A stretch of DNA of 33,213 nucleotides from Glaciihabitans sp. (GCA_017882805.1 JADGOT010000019.1:1-33213), one strand, 5' to 3'; counted from the stretch's first letter, positions 17,139 to 26,217 are shown. The notes: generated by a model not told the origin, from the letters alone. Program-made: numbers and translations.

Positions 17139-17663
17139 ATGGCTCGGAGTCGTCGGACACTGCTGATAGCCCTTCTTCCTATCGGGATCACTGTCGCTGC
17201 AATTGCGCTCCTCATATTCGGGCTTGGCTACGCCTTTGGTGCATTCCACGACAACGTCGCGCAGAACAAGCTGGCAACGCTAACCAAGTCGCTCGATGCG
17301 TTGGGCGGGCATCAGATATGCGGCGAAGGCGACGCCGGCTTTGGCCCCGACAACACGGACCCCTGGGAACACGTCTGGTATCAGATTCCGAACGATTCCG
17401 TGGCTCGTCCCGTGCTGTTCAGTGCGGCAGCAATAAATGGGTACCCGCTCGCGCCGATGTCCGACAAGTACGTGAACGGCGATCACCGAAACTCCTACTT
17501 CTTCACGTCGACGGTGGGGGAGCCGACGGAGGAGGGCATGGTGGTGGTTGTATACCGTCACCAGTCGTTCAAGCTCGACTGTGCAGCTAAGGCAAGCAAA
17601 GCCGTGGGCGGCGGTGCGATTTTTGAAATCGACCTGGTCCTGCCGTCGCAGACGCGCCGATAG
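17139..17663 (+). CDS. Hypothetical membrane-anchored protein (174 aa)
   Basis: ATG start, N-terminal TM segment LLIALLPIGITVAAIALLIFGLGYAFG, then an extracytoplasmic domain of unknown function. Confidence 0.65.
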   Translation: MARSRRTLLIALLPIGITVAAIALLIFGLGYAFGAFHDNVAQNKLATLTKSLDALGGHQICGEGDAGFGPDNTDPWEHVWYQIPNDSVARPVLFSAAAINGYPLAPMSDKYVNGDHRNSYFFTSTVGEPTEEGMVVVVYRHQSFKLDCAAKASKAVGGGAIFEIDLVLPSQTRR

Positions 17664-17697
17664 CGGGCAGAGCGGCGCGCATTCGGGATTGCGACCA

Positions 17698-17710
17698 ATA
17701 CATGTGACGT
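17698..17710. promoter_or_regulatory. Putative GntR/FadR-family operator ATACATGTGACGT
   Basis: Identical 13-mer at 22756-22768. Located 26 bp upstream of the GntR gene. Confidence 0.65.
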
Positions 17711-17735
17711 CCCAACTGTGCTCTAGAATCGACGA

Positions 17736-18503
17736 ATGTCGACGGAAACGCGCGCGCAATCCACCCGAGTGCGGGGGGCGCTCAGCAAGGAGCCTCGGAT
17801 TCCCGCCGAGCGGTTGGGCATTGGCGTGGTTCGTGATCTGGTGGACTCAATCGTGTCCGGCGCGGCGAAGCCTGGCGAGACACTCCCCCCCGAGGCGTTG
17901 CTCGCCACCGAATTCGCGGTGAGCCGCACGGTCATTCGCGAATCGATCAAACGCGTCGAAGAGAAGGGACTCATTCAGGTCGAGCAGGGACGAGGCACCA
18001 TCGTGTCTCCGACCAACAATTGGAACGTGCTCGATCCGGATGTGCTTGACGCGATGATCGCCCATGACGACTCGCTCGGAATTCTCGATGAGGTGGTGAG
18101 CGTGCGCGCGCTGCTCGAGTCGGAGATGGCGGCCGTCGCGGCCTCCGTCGTCACTGACGACGAGATTAACGATCTCCGATCGAGCCTCGAACAGATGCAA
18201 CAGGACATCGCCGATCTGGTTGCATTCCCCGCCGGCGACATCCTCTTCCACGCCATCATCATGAACATCTCGACCAGCAGACTCGGCGCGAGCATTTCTC
18301 GTGTGCTGGTCGGCGCAGCGCTGGAGAGTCGACGGTACCGGGGTGGCTTCGGCGATAAGTATCACCAGGACACGCTCGACGAACACGCCGCCATTCTCAA
18401 AGCCATCTCCGAGCGGGATGTCGCGGGAGCGCACGAGGCCATGCGCCATCACATCCTCGTTGCGTGGGAGCGACGTCGTCCGCCGGTCGCCGGCAAGGAC
18501 TGA
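17736..18503 (+). CDS. GntR-family regulator, FadR/FCD type
   Basis: PGETLPPEALLATEFAVSRTVIRESIKRVEEKGLIQVEQGRGTIV wHTH plus C-terminal FCD-like helical domain (HAAILKAISERDVAGAHEAMRHHI). Confidence 0.92.
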   Translation: MSTETRAQSTRVRGALSKEPRIPAERLGIGVVRDLVDSIVSGAAKPGETLPPEALLATEFAVSRTVIRESIKRVEEKGLIQVEQGRGTIVSPTNNWNVLDPDVLDAMIAHDDSLGILDEVVSVRALLESEMAAVAASVVTDDEINDLRSSLEQMQQDIADLVAFPAGDILFHAIIMNISTSRLGASISRVLVGAALESRRYRGGFGDKYHQDTLDEHAAILKAISERDVAGAHEAMRHHILVAWERRRPPVAGKD

Positions 18504-18507
18504 CTCG

Positions 18508-19491
18508 TCATCCGACCGGCGCGTCACCGCGTAACAGCCCAGCGGCCCTGAGCTCTATCCACAGTTCGCGCGGCACCGTTGCGTTATAGAGTTCGGCATT
18601 GCGGTGCACCTGAGCGGCGTTTCGCATCCCCAACGTGACGTTCACGACGGACGGATGGCACAGCGGAAACGCAATCGCCGCCTGCGGCACCGTGACCCCA
18701 AACCGGGAACACACGTCGGCAATGGCTTCTACCCGTGCTATCAGACGCGCTTCGGCCGGTTGATATTCATACCTGGCATCTGACGCCGGAACGTCGGTTG
18801 CCAGCAACCCTGAGTTGAAGACACCGACGGCGACAACACTCTTGTCCATTGACGACGCCACTCGAAGTGCGTCATCGAGCGAGTCCTGCTCGAGCAGCGT
18901 GTAACGGCCCGCGAGCATTGCCAGGTCGAGGTCGGTGCGCGACAGCAAACGCGCAGCCTCTCGGCCGCTATTGGTGCCGACACCGACGGCGTTGACCACT
19001 CCCTGTTCTCGAAGTTCCACCAGGAATGGAGCGACACGAATTCCCGCATCCGGATCCGCCTGATCGGGGTCGTGAGCGTAGAGGATGTCAACCCGATCGA
19101 GCCCAAGCCGGTCGAGGCTGGCGTCCAGCGATCGCCGAACGCCGTCCCGGGAGAAGTCCCACTGGCGCACGACGTCGTCCGGGACGATGAAGCCGTCGTT
19201 GTCGCGCCCCGTCTTGTGCTCGTTGGGAACGAGGAGGCGCCCGACCTTGGTCGATATCACGTATTCATCGCGAGGATACTTTCGGAGCGCGCGCCCAATC
19301 CGCCGTTCCGACAGGCCAAGCCCGTAGTGCGGTGCAGTGTCGAAATAGCGGATGCCGAGGGCCCAGGCCGCATCGACCGCGGCCTCTGCCTCGGCATCGG
19401 TGGTCTCACGAAACAGGTTCCCGAGACTCGCTGCACCGAATCCGAGCTCGGTCACTCGCAGGCCCGTACGGGCCAGAGTCCGTTCATCCAC
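18508..19491 (-). CDS. Aldo/keto reductase, D-threo-aldose 1-dehydrogenase (L-fucose dehydrogenase)-like
   Basis: Start re-assigned to GTG 19491 (VDERTLARTGLRVTELGFGAASLGNLFRETTDAEAEAAVDAAWALGIRYFDTAPHYGLGLSERRIG), overlapping the upstream gene by 8 bp. Confidence 0.85.
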   Translation of the reverse strand: MDERTLARTGLRVTELGFGAASLGNLFRETTDAEAEAAVDAAWALGIRYFDTAPHYGLGLSERRIGRALRKYPRDEYVISTKVGRLLVPNEHKTGRDNDGFIVPDDVVRQWDFSRDGVRRSLDASLDRLGLDRVDILYAHDPDQADPDAGIRVAPFLVELREQGVVNAVGVGTNSGREAARLLSRTDLDLAMLAGRYTLLEQDSLDDALRVASSMDKSVVAVGVFNSGLLATDVPASDARYEYQPAEARLIARVEAIADVCSRFGVTVPQAAIAFPLCHPSVVNVTLGMRNAAQVHRNAELYNATVPRELWIELRAAGLLRGDAPVG

Positions 19492-20356
19492 GGGCGCTCG
19501 TCCCGAATCGGTATGCGGAACCCGCAGTGCGGGAAAAGATCGCTGCCTGCTCGTCCGCGCTGAGGCTGGATGTGAGCGTCCGAGCGGCACTCAGCCAGGC
19601 GCCATAGCCACCACACAGTTCGACGAGGGGCCAGTCGGACCCGAACATGAGCCGCTCCGGACCAAAGCAGTCGAGCGCAACGACGGCCGCGCGCTCAAGG
19701 TCGCCGACCGACCAACTCTGCCAGTCGGCTTCCATCGTGAGACCGGATAACTTCGCATAGACGTTGGGAAACTCGGCCAGCGCACGCAGGGCTGACTCCC
19801 ACTCCGAAATGTTCTCCGAGCGCAGCGCGGGCTTGGCCAGGTGATCGAGAACAAAAGTCAGGCCAGGGTGTTCGGATGCGATGGCCGCACAATCGGCTAG
19901 CTGCCCCGGCGTGACGACGAGGTCGAATGAGAGGCTCGCGGCCGTGAGCTCGTTGAGGCCCCGCGATACCGTTGCCCTTCTCAGCCACTGCGGATCCGGA
20001 TCGACGTGAGCGAGGTGGCGAATGCCCGAAAGCAGCCCTCCGTTTGGCAATGCGCGCGCCTCGGCTATGCGCGCCCCGACATCCGGGGAAGTCAGGTCGA
20101 CCCACCCCACAATCGCACCAACGGACGCGGGCAGATCCGCCGTCAGGTGGTCGCGCGTCTCCTGACTGGAATTACTGGCCTGCACGAGAACAGCGGACGT
20201 GACGCCGTTGCTCGCCAACACTTCACCGAGGTCGTCGAACCAGAAGTCGCGGTCGATGACGTGCATCGAAACCGGATCGATCCAGTCCTGCGGCGTGCGG
20301 CGACGTTGCCACAGGTGCACGTGCGCGTCGACCACGGCGCCGGAATAGACGCCCAC
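19484..20356 (-). CDS. Amidohydrolase-2 family, L-fucono-1,5-lactonase-like
   Basis: VVDAHVHLWQ, FVLDHLAKP and ERLMFGSDWPL motifs. Probable GTG start at 20356 overlapping the mutarotase stop (TAGTG). Confidence 0.82.
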   Translation of the reverse strand: MGVYSGAVVDAHVHLWQRRRTPQDWIDPVSMHVIDRDFWFDDLGEVLASNGVTSAVLVQASNSSQETRDHLTADLPASVGAIVGWVDLTSPDVGARIAEARALPNGGLLSGIRHLAHVDPDPQWLRRATVSRGLNELTAASLSFDLVVTPGQLADCAAIASEHPGLTFVLDHLAKPALRSENISEWESALRALAEFPNVYAKLSGLTMEADWQSWSVGDLERAAVVALDCFGPERLMFGSDWPLVELCGGYGAWLSAARTLTSSLSADEQAAIFSRTAGSAYRFGTSARG

Positions 20357-20682
20357 TAGTCGAGGTGCCAGACGAGTGTGCCGTCGAACCAGAGCGCCCC
20401 CTCGGGAGTTCCGTCGACGGGTACCTGGCACGGGTCGGTGTGGGTCCACCACTCGAGCGACACCGGATCGGCTTCAATCAGCTTCATGTCCGCCGCGTGA
20501 TTGTCACCGACGTACTCGTAGTACGCAATCAGGGTGTCCCCCGCGATGAAGATCGAGTAGTTGGTGATGTGGGCCGCAGTGATGGTCGCCTCGACTCCGG
20601 GCCACACTGCCGCGTGGAGCCGCAGGTACTCCTCGCGACGCTCGGGCCTGACATTCACAATCAGCCCGTGTCGCTCAACCAT
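20356..20682 (-). CDS. RhaM-type L-rhamnose/L-fucose mutarotase
   Basis: 108 aa: RHGLIVNVRPERREEYLRLHAAVWPGVEATITAAHITNYSIFIAGDTLIAYYEYVGDN...WWTHTDPCQ, a RhaM-like fold signature. Confidence 0.85.
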   Translation of the reverse strand: MVERHGLIVNVRPERREEYLRLHAAVWPGVEATITAAHITNYSIFIAGDTLIAYYEYVGDNHAADMKLIEADPVSLEWWTHTDPCQVPVDGTPEGALWFDGTLVWHLD

Positions 20683-22681
20683 CGACGAGTGCGCTTCCTT
20701 CGGCCGTGTCCCACGGTGCGAGATAGGTCTGAGGCTTCGCGTGAAGGACGGTCTGCAAGGTGAGCCTCACGCTCGTCCCCGGAGGCAAGACAATTTTGAG
20801 ATACGAGCTCTCCACTCTCGAGACGGTCTGCACCGGCTCGATTTCACTCCCGATGTACTCGTAGAAGCTTCCAGTCCAGTTCCCATCGAATGAACCATAA
20901 GTAACGCTCTCGATCTGATTCTCGGCGTACGCGCCAGCCTGGAGGATGACCTTCCGCTGATGCGACGCCGAGAGGTTCACGACCTCGACGATGGTGGCCT
21001 GCGGATCGATCGACGAGACCAAAGCCCCGACGTCTGCGGGAAGGCCAGCCCGTCGCCCGTCGCTGTCCCACCATCGGATGCGCGTCTGCAGCTGTCCGCC
21101 GTTGTAGATCACCTGCGGACCGCCGAGGGTGAGGTGGGTCAGGGCTTCTGTCACGATTGGCTGCACGAGCTGCCAGATGTGGATGTCCGCTTCGTCAACC
21201 GGCTTGTTACCGAACTCTTCAATCAGGGCAAGCCGACGGCGCACCTGGTATTGCGCTGCGGCCAGGATCAACTCGGGATACTCGGGGTTGTCGCCCTCCA
21301 GGTACGTGAACCACGCGTCCTCGTGACCACCCTCCTCCTTTTCGCGTACCGGTCGAACCGTGCGCCAATCGAATCCGCTCCGCTCTCGCAGCGCGCGCAG
21401 CCGAGCGAGGTCCCCCGGATCGTTCGAGAAGTGCCAGAGCGCAAACGGGACAGAGACTTGGATGGGGTTCCAGTCAAAGCGTCCCTTGTCGCTTCGACGA
21501 TACGGAACCAGCAGCGTCGGGGTATCGACTTCTGGCCCGAGATGTGCGCCCCACCAGTGTTTGACGGATGAATCGCTCGTCGAGAACGCTGCCGTTCGAC
21601 CGTTCGCGATCACGTCGTCGTATTGCGCGCGCGCGAGGTCGAGATAAGAGAGGTCTCCGGTGACAATGGCGGCCGCCATCGAGCCAACGGCGGCAGCCTG
21701 GCCCAGACTGTAGATTCCGTGTGGCCAGGTCCATCCGTAGTGCCCGCCATAGAATCGGCCGTCGAGTTGCGAACCGACCACTCCATCGAGTCCGACGTTG
21801 TCGGGGATTATTCCGCCGTTGTCGTTCGCTCGACCGCGCCACCCCGAAACATAGCGCTCAATCCAGTGCGCGTATTTTTCGTCGCCGGTCAATGCAAATG
21901 CGTTGAGCACGAGGCCCGAGATACTCAGGTTCGCGACAACGTCACCGCGCCCGAGGCGCTGCTGCATCTCGGCGCCCAACCGGGGATCCGGCGCGAAGTC
22001 CTTGTGCGGCGCGGGTGCCCCGTCCATCCAGTCGAGCGGAAACCCGTACTTCTTGGCCTCGTCGGCGAGCCACGGGTAATTCTCGGTGTCGGACACGCCC
22101 TCCCGCGCTCCCCCGCTTCCGTTGTGGGGTGCCTTCACGATGTTGAGCGCTTCGTCGTAGTTTCCGTGCTTCGGATCGACGTAAAGATCCGCGAAACGGG
22201 CGGAGCGTTCACGCCATTGCGCTGGAGAGGCGGCCGAGAGAAAGTACATGAAGAGCATCGCTTCGCCCTGGTGGAACCAGTCGTACCCGATCTCGAAATC
22301 GTCTTTGACGATGTTCAGCCCCGTCAGCTGATCGGTGAGTGCTCTCCAATGCTTCTCGCTGGCGGTGAGGATCCTCGCGTCGCCACCCAGCAGGTAATAC
22401 TCGGGCCAATTGAAAAACGTCTCATAGAAGTCGTCCCCGCCGTCGCGCGAACTGAGCTTCCCGACATAACGCAGCGATCCGTCCGGATCGCAAAAGGAGG
22501 TTTCGAATAGTCGCCACGAGTCATCGAGCAGGGCGAACAGTGCCCTCTCCGCGACGGCCCAGGCCGGCGGACTTGTGAGCGGCACCGAGGCGGTGATTGT
22601 GGTCGAGGGAAGGGAGCCTGCAGGATGAGGAGGCGGCATCGGGTGGCTTTCTGTGGGGATCTTCGGCAGGGGAATCTGCAT
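20675..22681 (-). CDS. Uncharacterised 668-aa enzyme-like protein, possibly an (alpha/alpha)-barrel glycan-active protein
   Basis: Full-length ORF with SD (AAAGGAC), translationally coupled to the mutarotase. Helical-repeat-like body (ALTGDEKYAHWIERYVSGW, WTWPHGIYSLGQAAAVGSMAAAIVTGDLSYLDLARAQYDDV) and a C-terminal beta-rich tail. No signal peptide. Family not recognised. Confidence 0.7.
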   Translation of the reverse strand: MQIPLPKIPTESHPMPPPHPAGSLPSTTITASVPLTSPPAWAVAERALFALLDDSWRLFETSFCDPDGSLRYVGKLSSRDGGDDFYETFFNWPEYYLLGGDARILTASEKHWRALTDQLTGLNIVKDDFEIGYDWFHQGEAMLFMYFLSAASPAQWRERSARFADLYVDPKHGNYDEALNIVKAPHNGSGGAREGVSDTENYPWLADEAKKYGFPLDWMDGAPAPHKDFAPDPRLGAEMQQRLGRGDVVANLSISGLVLNAFALTGDEKYAHWIERYVSGWRGRANDNGGIIPDNVGLDGVVGSQLDGRFYGGHYGWTWPHGIYSLGQAAAVGSMAAAIVTGDLSYLDLARAQYDDVIANGRTAAFSTSDSSVKHWWGAHLGPEVDTPTLLVPYRRSDKGRFDWNPIQVSVPFALWHFSNDPGDLARLRALRERSGFDWRTVRPVREKEEGGHEDAWFTYLEGDNPEYPELILAAAQYQVRRRLALIEEFGNKPVDEADIHIWQLVQPIVTEALTHLTLGGPQVIYNGGQLQTRIRWWDSDGRRAGLPADVGALVSSIDPQATIVEVVNLSASHQRKVILQAGAYAENQIESVTYGSFDGNWTGSFYEYIGSEIEPVQTVSRVESSYLKIVLPPGTSVRLTLQTVLHAKPQTYLAPWDTAEGSALVDG

Positions 22682-22755
22682 CGGATACTGTCCTTTTCTG
22701 GTCGACGTCCTTGACGACCTTGCTTGCCATGATTCCGGGCCTCCGACATTACATC

Positions 22756-22770
22756 ATACATGTGACGTAT
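22756..22770. promoter_or_regulatory. Putative GntR/FadR-family operator ATACATGTGACGTAT
   Basis: Imperfect palindrome (ATAC...GTAT) sharing 13/13 bp with the site upstream of the GntR gene. In the divergent promoter of the 668-aa and Zn-ADH operons. Confidence 0.7.
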
Positions 22771-22866
22771 ACTGCAAGAATCCATCTGATGCTGCCCGGC
22801 CCGCCGGGATGAGGCAGAATTGGGATCGCGCGAAGAATTCATCAGATCAATTGAGGAGCATCGTCA

Positions 22867-23889
22867 GTGTTGACAGCCAGCTACGCGGGCAACCGCACGA
22901 TCACCATCGCCGAGGCAGAGCCCGTCTCTCCCGCACAAGGACAGGTGCAGATCAAGGTGGCGTACACCGGGCTCTGCGGCACCGACCTGCATATCCTGCA
23001 CGGCAACATGGATGCCCGGGTCAGTACACCACTCGTCTTCGGCCACGAGATGAGCGGAACGATTTCCGCGCTCGGTGACGGCGTCACGGGCTGGAGGGTT
23101 GGCGACGCCGTCACCGTTATGCCGCTGGACTGGGATGGTACGTGCCCTGCGTGCCTCGCTGGCAACCAGCACATCTGCCAGAATCTGAACTTCATCGGCA
23201 TCGACTCCCCCGGTTCGCTTCAGGGCTATTGGAACGTTCCCTCCGAAGTTTTGGTCGCCCTCCCGTCAACTCTCCGCCTCGATCACGCCGCATTGGTGGA
23301 GCCGACGGCGGTCGCAGTTCACGATGTGCGGCGCGGCAACGTGCAGCCAGGAGACAAGGTGGTGGTGATCGGTGGTGGGCCCATCGGCGTTCTCATCGCA
23401 TCGGTGGCACGCGAGTTCGGGGGCGAGGTCGTTGTCATCGAGCTCGACCCGAACCGTCGGGCCCAGATCGGTGAACTCGGGTTCGAAACCCTGGACCCGC
23501 GCGAAACCAATCAGGTGGACTGGGTGACGCAGTGGACCGATGGCGCCGGCGCGGACATCGTGTTCGAGGTCTCGGGCGCTGCAGCCGCCGTGCTCGGCGC
23601 TACCGACCTGGCAAAGGTGCGCGGAACGCTGGTCGTCGTCGCCATTCACCCCGTCCCCCGCGAGATCAACCTGCAGCGCCTGTTCTGGCGCGAGCTCACG
23701 ATTCTTGGTGCCCGCGTCTATCAGCGCGTTGATTTCGAGAAGGCCGTCGAGCTGCTTGATGGCGGCATCATCCCGGCCGACCTGCTCATCACGAAGATCG
23801 TGCCACTGACCGAGACGCAGGATGCCTTCGGCGATCTCGAGGGCGGGCTCGCCATGAAGATCCTGGTCGACGTGCAGGCCGGATCGTGA
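22867..23889 (+). CDS. Zinc-dependent medium-chain alcohol/sugar(-acid) dehydrogenase
   Basis: GTG start with GAGGAG SD. GLCGTDLHILHGNMDARVSTPLVFGHEMSG, four-Cys loop DWDGTCPACLAGNQHIC, VIGGGPIGVLIA Rossmann motif. Confidence 0.9.
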   Translation: MLTASYAGNRTITIAEAEPVSPAQGQVQIKVAYTGLCGTDLHILHGNMDARVSTPLVFGHEMSGTISALGDGVTGWRVGDAVTVMPLDWDGTCPACLAGNQHICQNLNFIGIDSPGSLQGYWNVPSEVLVALPSTLRLDHAALVEPTAVAVHDVRRGNVQPGDKVVVIGGGPIGVLIASVAREFGGEVVVIELDPNRRAQIGELGFETLDPRETNQVDWVTQWTDGAGADIVFEVSGAAAAVLGATDLAKVRGTLVVVAIHPVPREINLQRLFWRELTILGARVYQRVDFEKAVELLDGGIIPADLLITKIVPLTETQDAFGDLEGGLAMKILVDVQAGS

Positions 23890-24644
23890 ACGATCTGTTC
23901 GATCTCAGCGGTCGCACGGCGGTCGTCACTGGCGCCAAGCGGGGAATCGGTTTCGCAATGGCGAACGCGCTCGCCGGGGCCGGCGCCGACATCATTGGAG
24001 TAAGCGCCACGCTCGAGCCGACGGGCAGCGCGATTGAACAGGCCGTGCTCGCCCACGGGCGTTCCTTCACAGGTTTTGCGGTCGATTTCGCGGATCGGGA
24101 CGCCGTGATCGAGCTCGGAACGAAGCTCTCGGCGCTGCACCCAGACATCCTCGTGAACAATGCCGGCACCATCGAACGCTCACCGGCCGTCGATCACCCG
24201 CTCGAACTCTGGGACCGCGTAATCGGCGTAGACCTGTCTAGCCAGTTCGTTCTCGCGCAAGCCATCGGACGATCGATGCTCGAGCGCGGATCTGGCAAGA
24301 TCATTTTCACGGCATCACTGCTCAGTTTTCAGGGAGGTATCAACGTGCCCGGCTACACAGCAGCAAAGTCCGGAATCGCCGGCCTGACCAAAGCCCTCTC
24401 GAACGAGTGGGCGGGCAAGGGGGTGACGGTCAACGCGATCGCGCCCGGCTACATCGCGACCGACAACACGCAGGCGCTTCAGGATGACCCGGATCGCTCG
24501 CGCGCCATCCTGGACAGGATCCCCGCCGGCCGCTGGGGAACCGCGGGCGACCTCGCGGGAGCCACGGTCTTCCTGGCCTCGAGCGCGTCGGACTACGTGT
24601 CCGGCATCACACTGCCGGTCGACGGCGGATGGCTCGGACGATGA
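23886..24644 (+). CDS. SDR oxidoreductase (KduD / 2-keto-3-deoxy-sugar-acid dehydrogenase-like)
   Basis: VTGAKRGIGFAMA cofactor motif, VNNAGT, YTAAKSG active site, SGITLPVDGGW terminus. Confidence 0.88.
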   Translation: MNDLFDLSGRTAVVTGAKRGIGFAMANALAGAGADIIGVSATLEPTGSAIEQAVLAHGRSFTGFAVDFADRDAVIELGTKLSALHPDILVNNAGTIERSPAVDHPLELWDRVIGVDLSSQFVLAQAIGRSMLERGSGKIIFTASLLSFQGGINVPGYTAAKSGIAGLTKALSNEWAGKGVTVNAIAPGYIATDNTQALQDDPDRSRAILDRIPAGRWGTAGDLAGATVFLASSASDYVSGITLPVDGGWLGR

Positions 24645-25279
24645 CCGCCACATCCACGCTGGCGCGACTGGCCGACATCCGCATCATCCCGGTCATCACC
24701 ATCGACGACGCCGCGAAGGCGTCCGATGTCGCTGCGGCCCTGCTCGCCGGCGGAATTGCGTGCGGCGAGATTACCCTTCGCACGCCGGACGGCCTGGCGG
24801 GCGTCGCGGCAATCAGCGACGTAGTCGGTTTCGTCGGCGGCGCAGGCACGGTCATTACCGTCGATCAGGTGGATCGCTGCGTCGATGCTGGCGCGCAGTT
24901 TCTCGTCTGCCCTGGCTTCGACGACGAGGTCGTCGAGCGGGCCCAGTTCCACGACATCGCCATCCTGCCCGGCGTCGCCACCGCCACCGAAATCCAGCGC
25001 GCAATGAAGGCCGGACTCGACGTGGTCAAGTTCTTTCCCGCCGATCGTCTTGGCGGCCTCGACACGATCAAGGCTCTCGCGGCGCCGCTTGCCGACGTCG
25101 GCTTCGTGCCCAGCGGTGGCGTCAACCCCACCAATATCGTCGAGTACCTCGCCCATCCGGCGATCTTTGCCGTCAGTGGGAGCTGGATGGCAACTCGCGC
25201 AGCCATCGCGACCGGTGACTTCGATTCGATCGAGCGACTGAGTCGCACCGCCTCGGGGCTCGCCGCAGGAGCGAAATGA
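24641..25279 (+). CDS. KDPG/KDPGal-type aldolase
   Basis: Start chosen at ATG 24641 (ATGA overlap with SDR). LLAGGIACGEITLRTPDG and VVKFFPADRLGG (Schiff-base Lys) motifs. Confidence 0.88.
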   Translation: MTATSTLARLADIRIIPVITIDDAAKASDVAAALLAGGIACGEITLRTPDGLAGVAAISDVVGFVGGAGTVITVDQVDRCVDAGAQFLVCPGFDDEVVERAQFHDIAILPGVATATEIQRAMKAGLDVVKFFPADRLGGLDTIKALAAPLADVGFVPSGGVNPTNIVEYLAHPAIFAVSGSWMATRAAIATGDFDSIERLSRTASGLAAGAK

Positions 25280-26217
25280 AACCGGTCGTCACTCTCGGCG
25301 AAACCATGGGGCTGTTTCGCGCCGCATCCATCGGTTCACTCGCCCACGTCTCAGACTTCACCCTCGGAATCGGCGGCGCAGAGAGCAACGTCGCCATTGC
25401 GCTGACTCGTCTCGGCACTCCGGCCCGCTGGCTTGGGCGAGTCGGAGCAGATCCGATCGGTCGTCGGGTTGTGCGCGAGCTCCGCGCGGAAGGTGTTGAC
25501 GTGCGAGCCATCGTCGACCCCGGCGCTCCGACGGGAATCATGGTGAAGGAGCAGCGCACGTCGGATGCGACGCGCGTGCAGTATTACCGCGCGGCAAGCG
25601 CCGGAAGCCGACTGTGCATCGATGATCTAGCCGCTGCGGACATCCCGAACACCGCCCTGTTGCACGTGACCGGCATAACCCCCGCACTATCCTCCAGCGC
25701 TCACGAGGCCGTGCTTGAGGCGATCTCGATCGCGTCAGCGGCGGGCATTCCCGTTTCGTTCGACATCAACCACCGTCCTTCGCTCTGGCGGGACGATCCG
25801 GCACCGGTGTATCGCGAGCTGGCTAGCGCAGCGCAGATCGTCTTCGCTGGCGACGACGAGGCTCGCCTCCTGTTCCCGGATTCAGCCACACCGCTTGAGC
25901 TTGCGCACCACATCGCCGACCTCGGACCGAGTCAGGTTGTCATCAAGCTAGGCGAAGCCGGCTGCGTCGCCGTGATCGATGGCACGGAGTACCAACGTGA
26001 CGCACTGGCCATTCGAGCGGTCGACACGGTAGGGGCCGGCGACGCCTTTGTCGCGGGATACCTCGCAGAGTTGCTCGCCGGGCTATCCGTCGATGATCGA
26101 ATTACCACCGCCGTTACCCTCGGCGCCTTCGCCTGCCTCAACTCGGGCGACTGGGAAGGCCTCCCGACCCGTGACGAACTGGGATTGCTGACCAGAAGCG
26201 AGCCCGTGCAGCGCTAG
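25276..26217 (+). CDS. PfkB-family sugar kinase (2-keto-3-deoxygluconate kinase-like)
   Basis: GGAESNVAIALTRLG N-terminal and DTVGAGDAFVAGYLAELL C-terminal PfkB signatures. ATGA overlap with aldolase. Confidence 0.9.
   Translation: MKPVVTLGETMGLFRAASIGSLAHVSDFTLGIGGAESNVAIALTRLGTPARWLGRVGADPIGRRVVRELRAEGVDVRAIVDPGAPTGIMVKEQRTSDATRVQYYRAASAGSRLCIDDLAAADIPNTALLHVTGITPALSSSAHEAVLEAISIASAAGIPVSFDINHRPSLWRDDPAPVYRELASAAQIVFAGDDEARLLFPDSATPLELAHHIADLGPSQVVIKLGEAGCVAVIDGTEYQRDALAIRAVDTVGAGDAFVAGYLAELLAGLSVDDRITTAVTLGAFACLNSGDWEGLPTRDELGLLTRSEPVQR

Noticed and set aside
21623-22510. 295-aa ORF antisense to the 668-aa gene
   Set aside because: Val/Arg-rich shadow ORF; the minus frame is longer and fits the operon structure with start/stop coupling.
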